DNA of 64,000 nt from positions 1-64,000 of the forward strand of contig JAHBWF010000021.1 in assembly GCA_019637105.1 (NCBI GenBank), read 5' to 3'. Position numbers and translations under genes: made by a program. The notes under the pieces were generated by a model, which had not been told where the DNA came from, made no database searches, and saw nothing but the letters and a program-made list of their open reading frames with translations. The stretch comes from Labilithrix sp. (GTDB lineage Bacteria; Myxococcota_A; Polyangia; Polyangiales; Polyangiaceae). This document shows positions 37,456 through 46,223 of this stretch, one piece after another. How positions within the stretch are numbered: position 1 is the first letter of the stretch; the number at the start of each line of letters is the position of its first letter.

Positions 37456-38553
37456 TCACCGGAAACGTACCGCGACGTTCGCGCGCGCCATCGCACCCAG
37501 GGAGGGTTGCGCCCACACGGTCTCCTGGTCGACGGCGAAGACGTTCTGCGTCAACGGCCCCAGGGCCTCCACTTCGAGCTCGAAGCGGATCGGACCGAGC
37601 ACCTCGACGCCCGCGCCGAGACGGCCTCCGAGCGCGATGCTCGTCGCCGAGCCCATGCGAGCAAGCGGGAGCGATTGCCCGACCCCCCGGAGGAGAAGCG
37701 GGGCGACGACGGGGCAGGCGCGGAGGTCGAGGCGCTCGCCCCATCCGACGTGCCAACAGGCCGTGATTTCGGCCGCGCGCAGCGAGACCGCGACACCTCC
37801 GCCGTGAATCGACGTGACGGTCGACGGCGCGAGGAGCACGCCCTCGAGCCCGGCGGACGCGGCGCCGAGACGTACCCTGGCGCCGAAGGCCGTCCCTGCG
37901 GACGCGCCCGGAGTCATGTTGACCGCCGCGACGGCTCCCGCGACGCTGCTCAGGTGGACGCGCGGGCTCGGGGGCGGTCGGGTCGCGGGTGACGGGCCGG
38001 GTCGGCGGGTCGACGGCGCTCGATTTCGTCTGCCCGCGGCCGTAGAGCTCTGCGCGGGTGGCGGTGGTGCGGCCGGCCGGGCGAGCGTGCTCGTCGGCGC
38101 CGGCGGCGCGGCCCCGTCCGGGTCGGCGGCTCCCGCATGCTGAGGTCGAGCGCGCCGAAGCCGCTCGATGGCGACCGTGATCACGAGCGCGAGCGTGCTC
38201 GCGAGCTCGCCGCAGTCGCTCGATCGTATCGTCTGTTCGCCGCCCCACGGCAGGTCGGGGTCGTCGGTCGACGCCCCCGAGAAGACGACGCGCCCCTCCC
38301 GACCTCGCTTCGCGTCCTCACGGATCTCGACGCGCACCCGGAACGGCGCGTCCGCGCGGAAGGGATCGACGCCGAGCAGGCGCTCGACCTCTCTGCCGAA
38401 GTCCTGCTCGGAAGGGCACGCGCTCGGAGACGATGCGATCTCGTAGCTGAGAGCGATCGAAGGTGGAGCCTCGTCGTCGGCGTCCGCCGGTCGAGCGATG
38501 CTCGTCATGACGAGCGCGGTGAGCACCGACCGCACGAAGAGCACGCGCCGCAT
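37456..38553 (-). CDS. Exported protein with Pro-rich linker and C-terminal beta-barrel-like domain
   Basis: The 365-residue product has a signal peptide (residues 1-26, ending ARPADA). An N-terminal globular domain has three cysteines (SPSACPSEQDF, RSSDCGELAS), followed by a Pro/Arg/Ser linker (~residues 135-190). The C-terminal alternating-hydrophobic region ends in Phe-Arg (ANVAVRFR), with strand-like LGGRLGAGVEVLGPIRFELEVEAL, as in small outer-membrane barrels. It is the first gene of the operon that continues with the sigma factor. TATCCT lies 6 nt before its ATG on the minus strand. Confidence 0.65.
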   Translation of the reverse strand: MRRVLFVRSVLTALVMTSIARPADADDEAPPSIALSYEIASSPSACPSEQDFGREVERLLGVDPFRADAPFRVRVEIREDAKRGREGRVVFSGASTDDPDLPWGGEQTIRSSDCGELASTLALVITVAIERLRRARPQHAGAADPDGAAPPAPTSTLARPAAPPPPAQSSTAAGRRNRAPSTRRPGPSPATRPPPSPRVHLSSVAGAVAAVNMTPGASAGTAFGARVRLGAASAGLEGVLLAPSTVTSIHGGGVAVSLRAAEITACWHVGWGERLDLRACPVVAPLLLRGVGQSLPLARMGSATSIALGGRLGAGVEVLGPIRFELEVEALGPLTQNVFAVDQETVWAQPSLGAMARANVAVRFR

Positions 38554-38897
38554 GCTCCGAGGATACCTCGGCGATGCAGACGAGGACGCTGCGTCGACTC
38601 CCCGCCTCTGCCGCGCGCCTTCTACCCCATCGGCTGGCGGAGCGCGGTCCTCCGGTTCGACGTCGTCGAGCGCGACGGCGCGCGGTCGCCGAGGCGGGCG
38701 GCGCGGTCACGGCGCGCGTGGAGGCCGACGTGCGTTCTCGGTGATGGAACCGGCTCGTTCACGCTTATCCACGGTGAGGCTCGCATCGCGACCCCTCCGG
38801 GAGGTCGTTCGTGACACGCAAACCGAGGTCGGACGCCGGGCGCTCGCACGTCCGCTCTCCGAAGGAGCTCCGGGTGGGAACGCCTGGTGTTTGATCG
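38554..38897. other. Divergent intergenic region between the ECF operon and the TIGR03790-like gene
   Basis: This region is 344 bases. The minus-strand side holds the -10-like TATCCT (complement 38560-38565) of the envelope operon. The rest shows no clear ECF-type -35 (GGAAC is not found at the right place), hairpin or repeat. A start-like GTG near 38810 opens only a short frame. Confidence 0.4.
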
Positions 38898-40394
38898 ATG
38901 ACCATTCGCCTTCGTTCGCTCGTGCCGGCGCTGATCCCCATCTCCCTCTTCCCGCTGATCACGATCGGCGCGTGCGGCACCGACTCGGACTCGAGCACCG
39001 ACCTTCGTGAGACGCGCCAGGCGGGGACGCTGGCGGACGGATCCGTCGGACGTGACGGCGGCAGGACCGACGCCGCCACCGACGCGATCGCGCCCGGCTC
39101 GCCGGCGCCAACGGTCATCCTCCCGAAGACCGGGCTCGACGCGAGCGAGCTCGGCGTCGTCGTCAACGTGAACGATCCGCAGTCCGTCGCGCTCGCCGCC
39201 TACTATGTGCAAGCGCGAAACATTCCGCCGCAGAACGTCGTCGAGCTGGCCTTCGCCACCAACGTCCACACGCTCACTCCCGAGGCGTTCGCGCCCCTGT
39301 ACACGCAGACGAACGCGGCGATGCCGGCGACGGTCCAGGCGCTCGCTCTGACGTGGACGCGGCCGTTTCGCGTCGGAGGCATGTCGATCACCTCGGCGTT
39401 CGCGCACGGCTACGACGCGTCGTACGACGTCGGATGCGACGCCGGCAGGGCACTCCCGACGTACGACTCGGACACGCGAGCGCCGTTCACCGACTTCGGC
39501 ATCCGGCCGACCATGATGATCGCCGCCGGGAGCGTCGCCGACGGCGAGACGTTCATCGACCGCGGGGTCTCCGCCGACGGGACGATGCCGTCCGTGAAGG
39601 CCTGGCTCGTCCGCACGACCGACTCTGCTCGCAGCGTCCGCGCGAGCAGCTATCCGGTGGTCGTGGCCCAGTGGACCGGCTCGACGTTCATCGACGCCAC
39701 GTTCGTCGATGCCACGGCGCCCGGGATGCCGCCGGGGTCGAACTGGATCCAGAACGAGACGGACATCGGTTTTTACTTCACCGGTCACTGGGACGTTCAG
39801 GGCATCGACACCAACACCTACCTCCCTGGCGCCATCGCCGACCATCTGACGTCCTACGGTGGCTGGGTCCCCGACGGGCTCGGCAACCAGATGAGCGCCC
39901 TTCGTTGGCTGGAGGCCGGGGCGACCGGCAGCTACGGCAGCGTGTCCGAGCCGTGCGCGTATACGAACAAGTTCTCGTCGGCGCCGATCGTGATGCGACG
40001 GTATGTCGGCGGCGAGCCCCTCATCGAAGCGTACTGGAAATCGGTCCTCGCGCCCGGCCAGGGGCTGTTCATCGGAGAGCCGCTCGCGAGGCCTTGGAAG
40101 GACGCCTGGAGCTACGACGGCGGAGTCCTCACGATCCGGGCGGTCTCTCTCCGGCCCGGAAGAACCTACGAGGTTCGAGCCAAGCAGGACGCCGCCCCGG
40201 AGGCGCCGTACACGGTCGCGACGACGATCACCGTCTCGCAAGCTCCACCCGTCGTGCAAGACACGACGATCATCGTGGAGAACGCGACGGCGCCGTTCTA
40301 CGAGCTCGCGCTCCTACCGCACGTGCCCCCCTGCGATCAGCCGCCGTGTGAACGGCCCGACGGTGGTGGAGGCGGATTCGCCGAGAGCCGATAG
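38898..40394 (+). CDS. TIGR03790-family lipoprotein
   Basis: This 498-residue lipoprotein has a lipobox ending at Cys26 (ITIGAC). The body starts LGVVVNVNDPQSVALAAYYVQARNIPPQNVVELAF, matching the TIGR03790 family of uncharacterised proteins seen in myxobacteria and planctomycetes, as I recall them. Later blocks (TSAFAHGYDASYD, GYYFTG-like FYFTGHWDVQG, GNQMSALRWLEAGATGSYGSVSEPC) look caspase/gingipain-like in layout but no catalytic His-Cys pair is certain. It ends Gly-rich. It is monocistronic, diverging from the envelope operon. Confidence 0.75.
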   Translation: MTIRLRSLVPALIPISLFPLITIGACGTDSDSSTDLRETRQAGTLADGSVGRDGGRTDAATDAIAPGSPAPTVILPKTGLDASELGVVVNVNDPQSVALAAYYVQARNIPPQNVVELAFATNVHTLTPEAFAPLYTQTNAAMPATVQALALTWTRPFRVGGMSITSAFAHGYDASYDVGCDAGRALPTYDSDTRAPFTDFGIRPTMMIAAGSVADGETFIDRGVSADGTMPSVKAWLVRTTDSARSVRASSYPVVVAQWTGSTFIDATFVDATAPGMPPGSNWIQNETDIGFYFTGHWDVQGIDTNTYLPGAIADHLTSYGGWVPDGLGNQMSALRWLEAGATGSYGSVSEPCAYTNKFSSAPIVMRRYVGGEPLIEAYWKSVLAPGQGLFIGEPLARPWKDAWSYDGGVLTIRAVSLRPGRTYEVRAKQDAAPEAPYTVATTITVSQAPPVVQDTTIIVENATAPFYELALLPHVPPCDQPPCERPDGGGGGFAESR

Positions 40395-40568
40395 GCCTCT
40401 CCGGTCGCGTCTCTGCTTTTACGCCGATACGCGTGTTCGTATGGCGGGAGAGGGAGGCATGTTCCGGAGCGCCGCTCGCCGCGTTCGGCCGGCAGGTGCC
40501 GGCCGCGAGGGAGACCTGCCAGGCGAAGCGGGCCTCGCGATTCCCCGACGAACCATGGACTCGGGACG

Positions 40569-41300
40569 CTAGAGCATGTCGAGGGTCAAGACGAGCCGGC
40601 GCTCGCCCGTGAGCTCGATCGGCGGCGAGCGGTGGATGGCCCCGCGGCCCTCGTTCCCGGCGTGAAGCTCGCCCTTCAGCAAGAGGACGTCGCCGGCGCC
40701 GGTTCGGTGGACGCGCGCGCCGCGGCGGACGACGCGCGCGTTCGCCGCCTCGATGCTCGGGTGCTGGCGTCGCAGCGCGTCGCGGTCGACGTCCCGATCG
40801 TCGAGCCACTCGGTCCCTGGCCCCGCGTACGTGCAGACGAGGCGGACGCGCTTGTAGTCCGAGTGGAGCTTGCGGCACTTGTCGGTGACGACGGTGGCGA
40901 GCGACGCGCGGAGCGAAGGCGCCCCGACGACGCCGGCGAAGCGCGTCGCGAGCGAGGCCACGTCGGCGGCCCACGCCCTCGCCTCCGCGCCGTCGGGGAG
41001 CCCGGCGAAGAGGTCGCTCACCGAGGGCCGCGCGGCCGAGACGTCGCACGCCGCGTCGTGAACGAGCCCGCGGCCGAGCTGGGCGAGCCATTCGAGGAGG
41101 CGCGGCGCGAGCGCGCGCCTCCAGACGCACACGTTGATCTCGGGCCGGAGGATGGTCGCGAGGCCGTCGCCGCGCCTCACGATCGCGGACGACGCCGGCG
41201 CGCGCGCCACCCGCGGGCTACGATCCATCGACGCCATGACGGCGCCGGAGGTCCTCGGTGCCGGGGTCGCGCGAGCGCTGGCGCGTGAGCTCATCGTCAT
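40569..41300 (-). CDS. DUF1826 protein, copy 1
   Basis: This 243-residue protein is of the DUF1826 family, repeatedly found in zinc-starvation (Zur) operons. Residues [22 protein letters not shown] and later GDVLLLKGE ... AIHRSPP give an HxD...H pattern on a beta-rich scaffold. That is compatible with a cupin or Fe(II)/2-oxoglutarate oxygenase-like fold (inference). It overlaps the S18 paralogue by 4 bases (ATGA 41297-41300) and is last in the operon COG0523-rpsR-DUF1826. It is 26-30% alike by eye to copy 2 at 44.3 kb over the shared motifs, not measured. Confidence 0.8.
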   Translation of the reverse strand: MTMSSRASARATPAPRTSGAVMASMDRSPRVARAPASSAIVRRGDGLATILRPEINVCVWRRALAPRLLEWLAQLGRGLVHDAACDVSAARPSVSDLFAGLPDGAEARAWAADVASLATRFAGVVGAPSLRASLATVVTDKCRKLHSDYKRVRLVCTYAGPGTEWLDDRDVDRDALRRQHPSIEAANARVVRRGARVHRTGAGDVLLLKGELHAGNEGRGAIHRSPPIELTGERRLVLTLDML

Positions 41301-41605
41301 GTGTTGGAGACGGTGAACGGGAGCAGGGCGATGTTGCGCGCTCGCTTCACCGCGGTGGCGAGGTCGCGCTGCTGGCGCGCGGACAGACCGGAGATGCGCC
41401 GCGGGACGAGCTTCCCTCGCTCGGTGATGAAGTGCCGGAGCGTCTGGACGTCTTTGTAGTCGAAGCGGTAGCTCCCGCTCAGGCCGAGCCGGTTCGCGAG
41501 TCGTTTGCGCGCCTTCGGGCCGCGATCGAGCTCGGCGTTGACGATGCCGCCGGTGCCGAACTCGTCCTCCTTGCGCTGCGGGTCGATCTGCTTGTCGTCG
41601 ATCAT
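41297..41605 (-). CDS. rpsR: Zinc-free paralogue of ribosomal protein S18
   Basis: This 102-residue S18 protein has the conserved core [50 protein letters not shown]. The N-terminal cysteines that bind zinc in the standard form are absent, and the whole protein has no cysteine. Such C-minus paralogues replace zinc-binding S18 when zinc is scarce and free metal for other uses. The start at 41605 (MIDDKQ) is preferred over the longer frame. It is the second gene of the operon that starts behind the palindrome at 42957. Confidence 0.9.
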   Translation of the reverse strand: MIDDKQIDPQRKEDEFGTGGIVNAELDRGPKARKRLANRLGLSGSYRFDYKDVQTLRHFITERGKLVPRRISGLSARQQRDLATAVKRARNIALLPFTVSNT

Positions 41606-41684
41606 GGGGTCTCCTCCGTGGTCTCGAGTCGTCCGCGAGGTCACCGGCCGCGCGCCACGAGCGAGCGCGCCGTCGGTCGGTCGT

Positions 41685-42926
41685 TCACGCGCCCTCCGCG
41701 GCGACCGAAGAAGGCTCGCGCGGCTCGGCGAACGGGACGGGGCCCCAGTGCGGGAACGGATCGGGCAGCCGCGCCCAACGCGCCGCTCCGCCGGCCATCT
41801 CGTCTTCGTCGAGCAAGCAGCGATCGAAGCCGGCGCGGAGCGCGGGCTCGTCCATCCCGATGCCGATGAGCACGATCTCCTGCCGGCGATCCCCGTACGG
41901 GCCGCTCGTCACCGACCGGATCTCGGACAAAGCGTCCGGATCGGTCGGCCACGCGGCGCGAGGGACGGCCGCCCACCAGAAGCCGGTGCGCGCCGTCCGG
42001 CACACCGCGCCGGCCTGGGACCACGAGCCCACCTCCGCCATCCGGGAGGCGAGCCAGAAGAAGCCCTTCGAGCGGATCACGCCCGGCCACTCCGTCGAGA
42101 AGAACGCGGAGAGGCGCGCGGGGTGGAACGGCCTCCGCGCGCGGTAGACGAAGCTCGCGATCCCGTACGCCTCGGTCTCCGGGGTGTGGAGGCCCGCGAG
42201 CTCCCGGGCCCAGCCCGCGCGGGTCGCGGCCTTGCCTTCGTCGAAGAGGTGGGTGTCGAGGACGGCGTCGAGCGGCGCCGCCCCGTGGAGCGCGCGCACG
42301 ATCCGCGCGCCCGGGTTGAGGTGGTGGAGGATCGCTTCGAGCCGGCCGAGCTCTTCTTCGGCGACGAGATCCGTCTTCGACAGGACGAGGACGTCGGCGA
42401 ACTCGACTTGCTCCACGAGCAGATCCGCGATCGTCCTTCGATCCTCCAGCCCGAGCGCCAGGCCGCGGGCGTCGAGGTCGTCGACCGAGCCGTAGTCCTG
42501 GAGGAAGCCCGCCGAGTCGACGACGGTGACCATCGTATCGAGGCGCGCGACGTCGGAGAGGCTCTCCCCCGCCTCGTTCCGGAACGAGAACGTGGCGGCG
42601 ACGGGCATCGGCTCGGAGATGCCCGTCGACTCGATGAGGAGGCTGTCGAACCGCCCTTCGCGCGCCAGCCGCGCGACCTCGAGGAGGAGGTCCTCGCGGA
42701 GCGTGCAGCAGATGCACCCGTTCGACATCTCGACGAGCTTCTCCTCGCGCCGATCGAGCGAGGCGTTGCCGCGCTGGACGAGCTGGGCGTCGATGTTGAC
42801 CTCGCTCATGTCGTTGACGATGACCGCCACTCTGCGGCCCTCGCGGTTCGCGAGCACGTGGTTCAAGAGCGTGGTCTTCCCCGCGCCGAGGAAGCCCGAG
42901 AGGACCGTCACCGGGAGTCGCTTCAT
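41685..42926 (-). CDS. COG0523 GTPase (zinc metallochaperone family), copy 1
   Basis: This 413-residue GTPase of the COG0523/ZigA (CobW-like) family has Walker [12 protein letters not shown] (residues 11-21), metal site [10 protein letters not shown] (~70), ESTGISEP, and guanine specificity in LSKTDLV. The C-terminal CobW domain begins ~residue 250 ([14 protein letters not shown]). Such proteins deliver zinc to client enzymes under starvation. Its promoter overlaps the predicted Zur box: -35 TTGCAT (complement 42956-42961), 17 bp, then TACAGG (42938-42933) 6 nt before ATG. It leads the operon with zinc-free S18 and DUF1826. Confidence 0.9.
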   Translation of the reverse strand: MKRLPVTVLSGFLGAGKTTLLNHVLANREGRRVAVIVNDMSEVNIDAQLVQRGNASLDRREEKLVEMSNGCICCTLREDLLLEVARLAREGRFDSLLIESTGISEPMPVAATFSFRNEAGESLSDVARLDTMVTVVDSAGFLQDYGSVDDLDARGLALGLEDRRTIADLLVEQVEFADVLVLSKTDLVAEEELGRLEAILHHLNPGARIVRALHGAAPLDAVLDTHLFDEGKAATRAGWARELAGLHTPETEAYGIASFVYRARRPFHPARLSAFFSTEWPGVIRSKGFFWLASRMAEVGSWSQAGAVCRTARTGFWWAAVPRAAWPTDPDALSEIRSVTSGPYGDRRQEIVLIGIGMDEPALRAGFDRCLLDEDEMAGGAARWARLPDPFPHWGPVPFAEPREPSSVAAEGA

Positions 42927-42932
42927 CGTCGT

Positions 42933-42971
42933 CCTGTAGCGCGCGCCGGATGCTTATGCAATCAAATTGCA
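42933..42971 (-). promoter_or_regulatory. Promoter with predicted Zur box 1
   Basis: TGCAATCAAATTGCA (42957-42971) is a perfect 6-bp inverted repeat around CAA. It covers the -35 TTGCAT of a minus-strand promoter whose -10 is TACAGG (17-bp spacer), in front of COG0523 copy 1. Related palindromes occur at 45994 and 46156. Assignment to Zur comes from the genes controlled, because no Fur-family gene is in the window. Confidence 0.7.
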
Positions 42972-43036
42972 ATTAAGGCTCGCGCGGCCCGCCCTCGCCG
43001 TCCGGCCTCGCCGGACGTGGCCCGCCGGCGCGCCGG

Positions 43037-44278
43037 TCAGTCGTCGAAGGTCCACTCGGGGAAGGGATCGTCGAGCGCGGTCCAGCCCGCCGGCCCGGCG
43101 GCGAGCTCGCCGCTCGTGAGGAGCGCCGCGTCGAGCCGCGCGCGGAGCGCGGCCTCGTCCACGTCCACGCCGATGAACACGAGCTCCTGCCTGCGGTCGC
43201 CCCACGGCTCCCGCCAGAGGCGTTCGAGCTCGGCGCGCTGGTCGTCGTCGTCCGGCCGCTCGTCTTCGGGGAGCGCCGCGTACCAGATGCCGGCCGCCTC
43301 GCACCGCCCCGAGCCGCCGGCTTGAGACCAGAGCCCCGTCACGGCCATGCGCGACGCGAGCCAGAAGAAGCCCTTCGAGCGCAGGACGCCGCGGAAGGTC
43401 GCGGGGTCGTGGAGGAGGCGCCAGAAGCGCCCCGGGTGGAAGGGCACGCGCGCGCGATAGACGAAGCTCGCGATCCCGTACTCCTCGGCCTCGGGCGAGC
43501 GCGCCCCCCGGAGCTCGGCGAGCCAGCCCGGCGCGGCCGCGGCCTTCTCGAAATCGAACAGGCCCGTGTCGAGGACGGAATCGAGCGGTACGCGGCCGTG
43601 CGAGGCGCGGACGATGCGCGCGCCGGTGTTCAGGCTCCGGAGGATCGCCTCCAGGCGGTCGCGCTCGTCGCTCGAGACGAGATCGAGCTTGGAGAGCACG
43701 AGGACGTCGGCGAACTCGATCTGCTCGACGAGGAGGTCCGCGACCGTCCGGTCGTCGTCGTCGCCGATCGCGGCCCGGCGCTCGCGGAGATCGTCTTCGC
43801 TCTGCCAGTCGGCGAGGAAGCGCTCGGCGTCGACGACGGTCACCATCGTGTCGAGGCGCGCCACGTCCGAGAGCGCCCGCCCCGCCTCGTCGGTGAAGGT
43901 GAACGTCTCGGCGACGGGGAGCGGCTCCGAGACGCCCGTCGACTCGACGAGCAGGTAGTCGAATCGTCCCTCGCGCGCGAGCTTCGCGACCTCGACGAGG
44001 AGGTCCTCCCGCAACGTGCAGCAGATGCACCCGTTTTGCATCTCGACGATCTTCTCGTCGACGCGCGAGAGCGACGCGGCGCCGCTCCTGACGAGCTGCG
44101 CGTCGACGTTGACCTCGCTCATGTCGTTGACGATGACCGCGACCTTGAGGCCCTCGCGGTTCGCGAGCACGTGGTTCAGGAGCGTGGTCTTCCCGGCGCC
44201 GAGGAAGCCCGAGAGGACGGTCACGGGCAGCCTTCGAGGGCCGGACGGGGTTCCGGAGGTGAGCGTCGACGAGGCCAT
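43037..44278 (-). CDS. COG0523 GTPase (zinc metallochaperone family), copy 2
   Basis: This 413-residue paralogue of the copy at 41.7-42.9 kb carries a short extra N-terminus ([16 protein letters not shown]) before [20 protein letters not shown]. Motifs [18 protein letters not shown] and LSKLDLV are intact, and the C-terminal domain follows ([14 protein letters not shown]). The two copies match closely through the G domain and less in the tail, so they probably serve different clients. The start is 2 bases after the stop of DUF1826 copy 2. It is the last gene of the lipoprotein-L33-DUF1826-GTPase operon. Confidence 0.9.
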   Translation of the reverse strand: MASSTLTSGTPSGPRRLPVTVLSGFLGAGKTTLLNHVLANREGLKVAVIVNDMSEVNVDAQLVRSGAASLSRVDEKIVEMQNGCICCTLREDLLVEVAKLAREGRFDYLLVESTGVSEPLPVAETFTFTDEAGRALSDVARLDTMVTVVDAERFLADWQSEDDLRERRAAIGDDDDRTVADLLVEQIEFADVLVLSKLDLVSSDERDRLEAILRSLNTGARIVRASHGRVPLDSVLDTGLFDFEKAAAAPGWLAELRGARSPEAEEYGIASFVYRARVPFHPGRFWRLLHDPATFRGVLRSKGFFWLASRMAVTGLWSQAGGSGRCEAAGIWYAALPEDERPDDDDQRAELERLWREPWGDRRQELVFIGVDVDEAALRARLDAALLTSGELAAGPAGWTALDDPFPEWTFDD

Positions 44279-44280
44279 GT

Positions 44281-44982
44281 CTATCCGAGCGGGTCGATGG
44301 TGAGGAGGAGGCGGGGGACGGAGCGCCGGCAGGGGGAGCGATGGATCGCGCCGCGCGCCTCGTTCTCCGGCCAGGCGGCGCCCTTCAGGAGGACGACGTC
44401 GAGCGGAGCGCAGCGCTGAATCACGGCGTCGCGCCGGACGGCGGCGGCGAGGGGGAGCGGCGGGTGCATCGTCAGGACGGAGCGGTCGACGTCGCGCTCC
44501 TCGAGCCATTCGCTCGCGTCTCCGGCGTAGGTGCACAGCAGGCGGACGGTGACGTGGTCGACGTGGAAGCCGGGGCACATCGGCGCGTCGAGCCGGACGA
44601 GGCGGACGCCGACGCGTCGGGCGCCGGTCAGCTGCGTGACGACCTCGATCCAGTACGCGAGGTCTTCGACGAGGACGTCGCGCGCGTCGTCCGGCGGGAG
44701 CCGCGCGGCGAGCTCGTCCAGCGCGTCGAGGCCGCCCGCCTGCTCGAACGCGGCCGTGGCCTTGAACGAGAACGCTCCGTCACGCGCGAGCCGTGACGTG
44801 TAGGCGGAGAGCGCCGCGTGCGCTCGACGCCGCAACACCACGACGTTCACGTGCGGCTCGAAGATGGCCGCGAGATCGATCGTCTCGTCGACCCAGACGG
44901 TGCTGGACGCCGCTCCGTCGGCGCGCCGAGCGGTGACGACGTCCTCCCGCGGGGAGGCGGAGTGCCGGCTGCGGTCCTTCAT
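44281..44982 (-). CDS. DUF1826 protein, copy 2
   Basis: This 233-residue DUF1826 family protein has [27 protein letters not shown], then [23 protein letters not shown]. The HxD (His-Val-Asp) and distal His align with those of copy 1 (His-Ser-Asp, IHRSP), supporting a metal-binding triad. Each DUF1826 gene in this window sits next to a COG0523 gene, so the two families are linked in function. It follows the L33 gene by 85 bases and precedes COG0523 copy 2 by 2 bases. Confidence 0.8.
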   Translation of the reverse strand: MKDRSRHSASPREDVVTARRADGAASSTVWVDETIDLAAIFEPHVNVVVLRRRAHAALSAYTSRLARDGAFSFKATAAFEQAGGLDALDELAARLPPDDARDVLVEDLAYWIEVVTQLTGARRVGVRLVRLDAPMCPGFHVDHVTVRLLCTYAGDASEWLEERDVDRSVLTMHPPLPLAAAVRRDAVIQRCAPLDVVLLKGAAWPENEARGAIHRSPCRRSVPRLLLTIDPLG

Positions 44983-45067
44983 GAGCCTCGCCGAAGGCGC
45001 TCGCCGGAGCGCCGCCGTGCCCCGCGTCGACCGGCGCGGCCGGCGGGGGCGGGACGATCGATCGGCG

Positions 45068-45229
45068 TCACCCCTTCGAGATCTTCTTCTCGACGAAGAC
45101 GACGTGCTTGCGCGCGATCGGGTCGTACTTCTTGAGCTCCAGCTTGTCGGGCATGGTTCGCTTGTTCTTCGTGGTCACGTAGGCGTAGCCGGTGCCTGCG
45201 GTCGATACGAGCTGGATGGTGTCACGCAT
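45068..45229 (-). CDS. rpmG: Zinc-free paralogue of ribosomal protein L33
   Basis: This 53-residue L33 protein reads [20 protein letters not shown], then [20 protein letters not shown] and a basic end KISKG. It has no cysteine, so it lacks the two CxxC zinc pairs of the zinc-binding form and is the type that replaces it in zinc limitation. It sits between a Zur-box lipoprotein and DUF1826 copy 2 on the same strand. It is too short to be picked up by a length-filtered gene search and easily missed. Confidence 0.92.
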   Translation of the reverse strand: MRDTIQLVSTAGTGYAYVTTKNKRTMPDKLELKKYDPIARKHVVFVEKKISKG

Positions 45230-45274
45230 GAGATGTCCTCGTGGCGTTCGGTTGGCGTTGGAGGTCGGACCGGA

Positions 45275-45976
45275 TCACTCCGGGATGCAGCGCATCGCGT
45301 CCGCCGGGTCGGGGACGTATCCGTCGTCGCAGTGGCAGTGGTCTCCGTGGGCGTGCCCGTGGCCGCTGCACTCCTCCTCGCCGGGGGCCTCGGTCATCGT
45401 GGCGCCGAACTCGTGCGCGGAGACGCAGAGCGTCTCTCCGTTCGGCACGGGGGTGGTCGCCCCGTCGCGTCCGATCGTCACCTCGCGGAGGACGAGCTCG
45501 TCGAGCGTCCCGGAGAGCGCGCCGTCCGCCTTCATTTCGACGGCGGAGAGCGAGACGGTGCCGCCCTCGACGGGCATGAAGGTCTTGTCGCACTCCACGC
45601 CGCCGCCCGCGCTCTTGCAGCCCGTCTCGAGGACGACGCAGAGGCCGCACGTCTCGTAGCTGACGTCGTCCGCGCCGATCGTGTGGGTCTTCGCGCTCAT
45701 CGGGCCTCCGGCCGCCGCGTACCCTTCGATCGAGAGCACCGACCCGGCGTCCTTGCTCCGGAAGGCCCACGCCTGCTTCCCCGTCGCGTCCTCGCCGAAC
45801 GCCGCGATCGCGCCGCTGGAGGGAGGCGTGGTCGGAGCGCAGGCGGGCGACGGCTCGCCCGTGTCGTCGCCGGGCGCCGTCGCCCCGGCGTCGGTCGGAG
45901 CGGCGCCGGGCGACGACGTGGAGGTGGCGCAGGCGGAGAGGAGCAGCGCGGCGAGGACGAGGCCGTGAGTGTTCAT
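45275..45976 (-). CDS. Zinc-island lipoprotein with His/Cys-rich C-terminus
   Basis: This 233-residue lipoprotein has a lipobox ending LLLSAC at Cys16, then a Pro/Thr/Asp linker. The central beta-rich domain (residues ~55-195) contains CGLCVVLETGCKSAGGGVEC. The last ~30 residues read CSGHGHAHGDHCHCDDGYVP. Alternating His and Cys of this density predicts zinc or other transition-metal binding at the cell surface. A 15-bp palindrome lies 18 bp before the ATG. It is the first gene of an operon with zinc-free L33, DUF1826 and COG0523. The same His/Cys motif recurs in the divergent HAF-repeat lipoprotein. Confidence 0.75.
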   Translation of the reverse strand: MNTHGLVLAALLLSACATSTSSPGAAPTDAGATAPGDDTGEPSPACAPTTPPSSGAIAAFGEDATGKQAWAFRSKDAGSVLSIEGYAAAGGPMSAKTHTIGADDVSYETCGLCVVLETGCKSAGGGVECDKTFMPVEGGTVSLSAVEMKADGALSGTLDELVLREVTIGRDGATTPVPNGETLCVSAHEFGATMTEAPGEEECSGHGHAHGDHCHCDDGYVPDPADAMRCIPE

Positions 45977-45993
45977 CGGGAGGGACGAACAAA

Positions 45994-46008
45994 TGCAACT
46001 GAACTGCA
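45994..46008. promoter_or_regulatory. Predicted Zur box 2
   Basis: TGCAACTGAACTGCA (extended on both sides to AA..TT symmetry) lies 18 bp before the His/Cys lipoprotein gene on the minus strand. It directly abuts a CATAAT hexamer (complement 46008-46013). It matches the boxes at 42957 and 46156 at most positions. Confidence 0.65.
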
Positions 46009-46155
46009 TTATGGTCAAGGGGCGATCGGCGAGGTCCGCCGGTTCATCGGTTGATGAAGCGGCGCGCGCGGGAGTGAGGCGGACGCGCACCGAACGCTCA
46101 CAGGAGGACGGTTGAACGATTGAGCCGACGTCGACGCCGCGCCTCGTCATGGATT

Positions 46156-46170
46156 GGCAATTGAGTTGCG
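46156..46170. promoter_or_regulatory. Predicted Zur box 3
   Basis: GGCAATTGAGTTGCG holds the 13-bp core GCAATTGAGTTGC, symmetric except at the centre. It lies 54 bp before the plus-strand HAF-repeat lipoprotein. It shares GCAA..T.A.TTGC with the other two boxes and is the weakest of the three at the ends. Confidence 0.55.
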
Positions 46171-46223
46171 TTTATCGTGCGCGCCTTCCCCGGCCGCGCC
46201 GGGCACCACCTCGGAGGAAACGT

